Positions 7,640-11,595 of a stretch of 11,595 nt of DNA are shown here, one piece after another. How positions within the stretch are numbered: the stretch's first letter is position 1; every line of letters begins with the position of its first letter. A program made the translations under genes and the position numbers. The notes under the pieces were generated by a model. That model saw only the letters and a list, made by a program, of their open reading frames with translations, had not been told where the DNA came from and searched no databases. The stretch is from assembly GCA_026193755.1 (NCBI GenBank), contig JAPHUI010000288.1, positions 1 to 11,595 of the forward strand, written 5' to 3'. The stretch is from Ignavibacteriaceae bacterium (GTDB taxonomy: Bacteria; Bacteroidota; Ignavibacteria; Ignavibacteriales; Ignavibacteriaceae).

Positions 7640-8677
7640 TTAGCGAAGAAGAGTCATTTTAATGGACTTTGTGTAATTACCTGCTTGCAGTTTTGCGATA
7701 TACAATCCGCTTGCAAGATTTTCCGCATTGAAGTCTGCTCTGTATGTTCCGGCATTTTGTTCCTGATTAACTACTGTTGCAACTTCGTTTCCAAGAACAT
7801 CATAAACCTTAAGCTGAACAAAAGATTGTTCGAGAATACTATATTCGATTTTTGTTGTAGGATTAAACGGGTTTGGATAATTCTGACTTAGTGAAAAATC
7901 TGATGGTAAACCACTTAATTGTTCAACATCAGTTGTGAAAGATAAATTCCAATCGTACCAGTCGGCATTAATAACACCGCTATTAGGTGGATTAGGATCT
8001 GATGCTTCAACTGTTACATTTGCTCCATTCTTAGCTAGGAAAGAATATTCTACAAATGTGTTTCCATTTTCAGTAGAAGACTCTCTTATCCGCAAAGCAT
8101 CGAAACTGGCACCACCTGGCATTGTCATTGTTCCCCAGCCATCAACAACAATATTTTTGGAAATGTTAGTTGTGGTAATTGGGGTTCCATTGTAATAAAT
8201 AGTACTTGTATAACTCTGAGACCAGGTAGAGTTATACATTAATGGCAACTGTAATTCTATAGCTGCAGGATTATTTTTTGAAGTAATTAAATCACCGGGA
8301 AAAGAACCTGATGTAATAGCCTGACCCATGTTGCCAAGTGTGCTTCCAAGATTCAGGTAAGACCAAACTTCTGCTGGATTGCCCTGATAATTTTCTGAAG
8401 CATAAGTCCCGAGATTTGCTCCCGGGAATTCATTTGCATAGGGTGTTGAAACAGGATCAACACACATTAAATCATAAGTCTCAGTACTTTGTAATCCGGA
8501 GAAATTCCAGTTGTTTCCGCCACCAGCTGAGCCAATATCAAAACTTGTAATATCCATAGAATTAATAGTCACAGAGTTACCTACAGCAAAAGCGTTGGAA
8601 ACATCAGTGGGGGTTATTTGAATTTGGGCAAAAGCAGTAAAAATAAAACAGAAAAGAAAAAGGATTGTAATTTTCAT
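7640..8677 (-). CDS. secreted protein with C-terminal T9SS type A sorting domain, function unknown
   Basis: A 345-residue exported protein. The signal peptide is MKITILFLFCFIFTAFA, with probable cleavage before Gln18. The last 85 or so residues are a type IX secretion sorting domain: NYPNPFNPTTKIEYSI, then VQLKVYDVLGNEVATVV, AGTYRADFNAENLASGLYIA and a final KSIKMTLLR. In this family the tail directs export across the outer membrane and is usually removed, or the protein is anchored. The middle (about 20-255) is rich in N, S, T, G and aromatic residues, probably all-beta, with stretches such as GTMTMPGGASFDALRIRE. I recognise no enzymatic motif. AAGGAGG five bases before the ATG gives a firm start. 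The gene is monocistronic, with its own terminator. It may be a surface or adhesive protein, but that is inference. Confidence 0.9.
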   Translation of the reverse strand: MKITILFLFCFIFTAFAQIQITPTDVSNAFAVGNSVTINSMDITSFDIGSAGGGNNWNFSGLQSTETYDLMCVDPVSTPYANEFPGANLGTYASENYQGNPAEVWSYLNLGSTLGNMGQAITSGSFPGDLITSKNNPAAIELQLPLMYNSTWSQSYTSTIYYNGTPITTTNISKNIVVDGWGTMTMPGGASFDALRIRESSTENGNTFVEYSFLAKNGANVTVEASDPNPPNSGVINADWYDWNLSFTTDVEQLSGLPSDFSLSQNYPNPFNPTTKIEYSILEQSFVQLKVYDVLGNEVATVVNQEQNAGTYRADFNAENLASGLYIAKLQAGNYTKSIKMTLLR

Positions 8678-8756
8678 TTAGCCTCCTTAGTTATTGTTGA
8701 TAAAACTTTATTAAACTAATTTTTCTAATAGCCTTGCTGAACTTAATAAAATCAAT

Positions 8757-8775
8757 TAACACAACACAAGTGTTA
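8757..8775 (-). terminator. weak hairpin past the nuclease-like gene, possible operon terminator
   Basis: TAACAC (8757-8762) pairs with GTGTTA (8770-8775) around a 7-base loop, about 50 bp past the stop of the 212-residue gene. On the minus strand the sequence after it is TGATTTTATT, not a firm T-run. Its position at the end of the operon is the main argument for it. Confidence 0.25.
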
Positions 8776-8824
8776 GTATAACCAAATTGATTTCTAGTGT
8801 AAAGAGTTGTCTTTAATAATAATG

Positions 8825-9463
8825 CTAGCGAATTGCCCAGATTACATCAGCAAGAGTCTGATGGTCCGGTTCAAGATTAAATTTGAGAAGGAAATTTGGA
8901 TTGAAACCATTCATATATTTTTCAATTCTTTCTTTCAGCCAGGAGATTTCTGCTTTTAATTTCCAGTGTTCTCCGGTAGATGAGTAAAGCACAATAAACA
9001 ATCTGTTCTTTAAATGTTTTCTCTGTTGTTGAGATTGATTTTTATAAAGCCATTTGATGAGTTCATCAGTTTTTTTAATTGCTTCATCTATAGGATGTGG
9101 AAAATTTTTAGGAAAGATTGAAGTTTTATGATCAAAAGTAACACCGTCAATTGTAAAATCAACCAGCCTGTTTTTTTTATCAATTGCAGGTTGAACATTT
9201 GGCAGAGAACAAAATATCTTTTCAACAGCCTGCGCCGACCAGAAATTATACCATCTGGTTAAAGCATAATTAGAAATGTTCTGGTGTTCTTTGTCTTGTT
9301 TGAATCTGCTTTCTATTTCTTTTACAACATCCTCAAATGATGGAAATCTGTAGACAAAGTTTGTTAGCTTATCAAATTGATCGTTTTGTTTTCTTCCCCA
9401 TTTATATGGATAACTTAATCGCTTTTTTAATTCTCTTTCAATTTGGAGAAGGTCTTGATTCAT
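8825..9463 (-). CDS. uncharacterised protein with a possible PD-(D/E)XK nuclease core
   Basis: A soluble 212-residue protein with no signal peptide or membrane segment. I do not recognise a named family. The stretch RLVDFTIDGVTFDHKTS places Asp102 and a D-x-K triad (Asp111, Lys113) on what looks like a beta hairpin, the layout of EcoRV-like PD-(D/E)XK nucleases. Glu81 in the preceding helix (AVEKIF) could complete the site. Later come a basic segment (QQQRKHLKNRL) and a strand FIVLYSS, followed by EHWKLKAEISWLKERI. The gene is 11 bp past the META lipoprotein gene and third after the DNA methyltransferase, so a restriction-endonuclease role is a fair hypothesis. No SD is visible before the ATG, suggesting translational coupling. 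Alternatives are a non-restriction nuclease or a non-catalytic DNA-binding partner. Confidence 0.75.
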   Translation of the reverse strand: MNQDLLQIERELKKRLSYPYKWGRKQNDQFDKLTNFVYRFPSFEDVVKEIESRFKQDKEHQNISNYALTRWYNFWSAQAVEKIFCSLPNVQPAIDKKNRLVDFTIDGVTFDHKTSIFPKNFPHPIDEAIKKTDELIKWLYKNQSQQQRKHLKNRLFIVLYSSTGEHWKLKAEISWLKERIEKYMNGFNPNFLLKFNLEPDHQTLADVIWAIR

Positions 9464-9474
9464 CTAAGGATTAT

Positions 9475-9894
9475 TCAATCAATCTTTTGAAAACTAAGCA
9501 GTACTTTGTCATTTTCATACAAGTATAATTTAAACTTTACAATTTTGTAATTGTTTACTTTTTGAAGAGCAGAAATGAATCTTCGTTCGAGATCACCGGG
9601 ACAAACCATTTCAGTAGCAGTGATGTCATAGAAAGAAATTTTATTCTTATCAATTTCAACCTTTCCATTAATTGTATTGCAGCCTGTGTTTCCGCGAACC
9701 ATTTCGTCCTCAACATAGATTTCAAGCTTCGGAAGATTTTTTACAGTTTCATCAATCACAACTTTTTCACTATTGATTGAAGCAAGTGCCCATATATCAT
9801 GAAGTAAATTTACTTGTGATTTTTCAGCTTCTTTTGAAGAACAACTAATAATTATTAAGGCAATTAAAATAAATGAAACAGAACAGCTCTTCAT
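9475..9894 (-). CDS. META/HslJ-like domain lipoprotein
   Basis: A small (139-residue) exported lipoprotein. The N-terminus has a hydrophobic stretch ending in a lipobox IISC with Cys18 as the lipidation site, then a short polar linker. From about residue 29 the META domain pattern follows: LLHDIWALASI, PKLEIYVEDEMVRGNTGCN (with Cys72), a variable strand, ITATEMVCPGDLERRF (with Cys98), then short strands to LLSFQKID. Cys72 and Cys98 sit at positions often conserved in the family. HslJ-type META proteins are linked to envelope and heat or novobiocin stress, but the molecular function is not well settled. It lies between the methyltransferase (12 bp upstream) and the nuclease-like gene (11 bp downstream), an odd place for an envelope lipoprotein. 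The SD is weak. Confidence 0.85.
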   Translation of the reverse strand: MKSCSVSFILIALIIISCSSKEAEKSQVNLLHDIWALASINSEKVVIDETVKNLPKLEIYVEDEMVRGNTGCNTINGKVEIDKNKISFYDITATEMVCPGDLERRFISALQKVNNYKIVKFKLYLYENDKVLLSFQKID

Positions 9895-9906
9895 CCGTTA
9901 AACTTT

Positions 9907-10950
9907 TTATTTTTTAAAAAGGAATATGTATTCATGTTTGAAAATATAAAATCCTCCTGCAAGGGCGCGGTATCGCCACAACTCTTTTTGATTTCGTTTT
10001 GCAGTTGTCTGATCGAAGTTTTTTACAATTGTAGATTTTAGTTTAAAACCTCTATTTATCATTTCCTGCATAACATAAAATCCAAGTGGTATCCATTCGC
10101 CAGTAGAGTATTTGTCCCCTATTACAACGGCACAATACCTTCCTTTATCCAAAAAGGGATACATATTCTCGGCAATCTTTCCAAACAAATTTACAAACTC
10201 CGAAACAGAATTTGCATTTGAGAGATCATCTTTCTGATTGCTGAATTTTATAATGTCCCAATACGGTGGATGCATAATCATAAACTGGAAGGATTTTTGC
10301 TTTAGATTTTTCAGTTCAGTTTTGAAGTCAATTCTTGCGCTGTTTCCGGTAAGGATTTTTGTCGTAACTTTGAAAGGGTTATTCTCTTTGTGCAAAGTAG
10401 ATTCTGCTTTTTTACAAACTTCTTTATTTAATTCAATTCCAACACCATTCCTTCCAAGACGTTTGCATTCAATCAAAGTTGTTCCGCTTCCGAGAAATGG
10501 ATCGAGCACCCATTCTCCCCTCTTAGTATATCTTCTTAAAAGTTGGTTTGGAATCTGAGGAATAAAATTTCCCCAGTAATCAGCTTTGTGAACTCCCGAT
10601 GTATCTCTTTTATCAAATAGCCAAAGACTATCTGTAAGAATATCGTTGTATTCTTTCCACCTGTTCAGGTTTAAATCGTTTATCTTTCCTTCTTTTTGAA
10701 CCTCTAAACTTTTTATCAACCTGTTTAAATAATAACGTGTTCGTTCAATTGTCTTCGTTTGCAGTATTTGTTCAAGCTCATTTATTAATAATTCTTTACT
10801 TATTTTTTGTTTATTTCCATTAAGGTTATAGCTGATATTTTTTTGTTTGGAAAGCTTTAAAATCTTCTTGTTTAGATTTTTGGTTTCATCTTTAATTAAC
10901 CCAAGCTCATTAAGAGATTTTATTTTATAGAGGATTGAAAGAATATTCAT
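9907..10950 (-). CDS. amino-type DNA methyltransferase (N6-adenine or N4-cytosine) with HPPYW motif
   Basis: A predicted S-adenosylmethionine-dependent DNA methyltransferase of 347 residues. Motif X-like sequence FIPQIPNQLLRRY (129-141) precedes motif I, DPFLGSGTTLIEC (150-162). The acidic end of the next strand is GVGIELN (169-175), and motif IV is HPPYW (227-231). The order X-I-IV resembles the gamma/alpha arrangement. In the usual D/N/S-PPY/W catalytic motif the first residue contacts the target amino group. Here it is His, which is atypical. A conserved-looking tail (VVIGDKYSTGEWIPLGFYVM, LWRYRALAGGFYIFKHEYIF) follows. The first 110 or so residues are lysine-rich and helical without catalytic motifs, and may be the DNA-recognition part. 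The ATG is 9 bp after the lhgO stop. Target site and exact base cannot be derived. Modification partner of a restriction system is the leading reading. Confidence 0.87.
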   Translation of the reverse strand: MNILSILYKIKSLNELGLIKDETKNLNKKILKLSKQKNISYNLNGNKQKISKELLINELEQILQTKTIERTRYYLNRLIKSLEVQKEGKINDLNLNRWKEYNDILTDSLWLFDKRDTSGVHKADYWGNFIPQIPNQLLRRYTKRGEWVLDPFLGSGTTLIECKRLGRNGVGIELNKEVCKKAESTLHKENNPFKVTTKILTGNSARIDFKTELKNLKQKSFQFMIMHPPYWDIIKFSNQKDDLSNANSVSEFVNLFGKIAENMYPFLDKGRYCAVVIGDKYSTGEWIPLGFYVMQEMINRGFKLKSTIVKNFDQTTAKRNQKELWRYRALAGGFYIFKHEYIFLFKK

Positions 10951-10959
10951 AATTAAAAT

Positions 10960-11595
10960 TTACACTTCTTTATCAAACTTTTTCAAGACTATGTTAGCAA
11001 TTGTTCTGCCAATAGCTAATGAAGCTGTTGCTGCAGGTGATGGTGCATTTAATACGTGGACCATTTTTTTAGCTTCCACAATCCTGAAGTCATCAACGAG
11101 TTTTCCGTTCGGTTCCAAAGCTTGTGCACGAACTCCGGAACCTCCGGGTTCAATATCTTCTATTTGAATTGCAGGAACCAATTTTTGTAATGCTCTTACA
11201 AATGCTTTCTTGTTGAATGAACGATAGAACTCACCAATTCCCATTCGATAGTATTTTGATGCCATCTTCCAAAAACCTGGATAGAAAAACATTTGTGATG
11301 TATCACCGAAAGAAAAACTGCTCTTTAAATATCCTTCTCGCTTAAAAGCAAGTACAGCATTTGGACCTGCTTCAACCCCACCATCTATCATTCGTGTAAA
11401 ATGAACTCCTAGAAAAGGAAATTGTGGATCGGGCACAGGATAAATTAAATTTTTAACCAAATATTCTTTTTCTTTTTTTAGCTTGTAATATTCTCCTCTG
11501 AAAGGAACGATCTGCAATCCGGGATTTACTCCACACAGCTTTGCAATTTTATCGCTATACAACCCTCCGCAGTTTACAAGAACTTTGGTTTTGAA
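10960..11595 (-). CDS. lhgO: L-2-hydroxyglutarate oxidase (LhgO/YgaF-like), N-terminus cut by window edge
   Basis: A FAD-dependent oxidase or dehydrogenase converting L-2-hydroxyglutarate to 2-oxoglutarate. In E. coli it passes electrons to the membrane quinone pool. The frame is open from the window edge (11595) to the TAA at 10960, giving 211 C-terminal residues, about half the family length near 400-420. It opens with FKTKVLVNCGGLYSDKIAKL, the usual segment before the second half. Strongly typical family sequence follows: IVPFRGEYYKL, IYPVPDPQFPFLGVHFTRMI, DGGVEAGPNAVLAFKREGY and DIEPGGSGVRAQ. The C-terminal flavin-side motif is LNAPSPAATASLAIG. A TTG at 11562 is internal and not the start. 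The flavin-binding GxGxxG at the N-terminus lies outside the window. It is followed 9 bp later by the methyltransferase gene, an operon link with no obvious metabolic reason. Confidence 0.93.
   Translation of the reverse strand, partial: FKTKVLVNCGGLYSDKIAKLCGVNPGLQIVPFRGEYYKLKKEKEYLVKNLIYPVPDPQFPFLGVHFTRMIDGGVEAGPNAVLAFKREGYLKSSFSFGDTSQMFFYPGFWKMASKYYRMGIGEFYRSFNKKAFVRALQKLVPAIQIEDIEPGGSGVRAQALEPNGKLVDDFRIVEAKKMVHVLNAPSPAATASLAIGRTIANIVLKKFDKEV

Noticed and set aside
10238..10558. 106-codon plus-strand open frame inside the methyltransferase gene
   Set aside because: It is antisense to the region encoding motifs I and IV of the methyltransferase, has no recognisable domain, and is explained by codon bias of the real gene.
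11529..11562. TTG at 11562 as the start of the lhgO gene
   Set aside because: The same frame continues upstream to the window edge with family-typical residues (FKTKVLVNCGG), so TTG is an internal leucine codon.

Overview
The window looks like part of a chromosome from the Ignavibacteria/Chlorobi side of the Bacteroidota. It is AT-rich. One secreted protein ends in a type IX secretion (T9SS) sorting domain opening with NYPNPFNPTTKIEYSI, a form typical of that group. Several genes carry clear Shine-Dalgarno sequences (GGAGG, AGGAGG, AGAGGAG), which argues against the SD-poor Bacteroidia. This placement is inference from sequence style, not from a marker gene. Every well-supported gene is on the minus strand, so transcription runs from high to low coordinates.

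Right end (11595 to about 8825): a tight run of four genes with 9-12 bp gaps. It starts with the C-terminal part of an L-2-hydroxyglutarate oxidase (LhgO), cut by the window edge. Next is an amino-type DNA methyltransferase with motif order X-I-IV and an unusual HPPYW catalytic motif. Then comes a small META/HslJ-like lipoprotein, and last a 212-residue protein with a plausible PD-(D/E)XK nuclease core. The methyltransferase and nuclease-like gene could form a restriction-modification or defence pair, with the lipoprotein as an unexpected passenger. This is the most interesting part of the window.

Middle (8677 to 4588): a T9SS-exported protein of unknown function, closed by a clean hairpin terminator. 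It is followed by a beta-CASP metallo-beta-lactamase-fold protein (probable RNA nuclease) with all catalytic motifs intact. After a spacer holding a GC-rich symmetric block comes a citrate synthase of the eukaryotic/mitochondrial type with all catalytic residues. A strong palindrome lies just past its stop codon. On the opposite strand, a 49-codon ORF with a good SD ends inside that palindrome.

Left end (4210 to 1): a complete-looking tripartite efflux operon transcribed TolC outer-membrane channel, then lipoprotein periplasmic adaptor, then RND inner-membrane pump. The pump is cut at the window edge after 549 residues. No dedicated regulator is visible beside it.

No tRNA, rRNA, CRISPR array, insertion sequence or integrase was seen.
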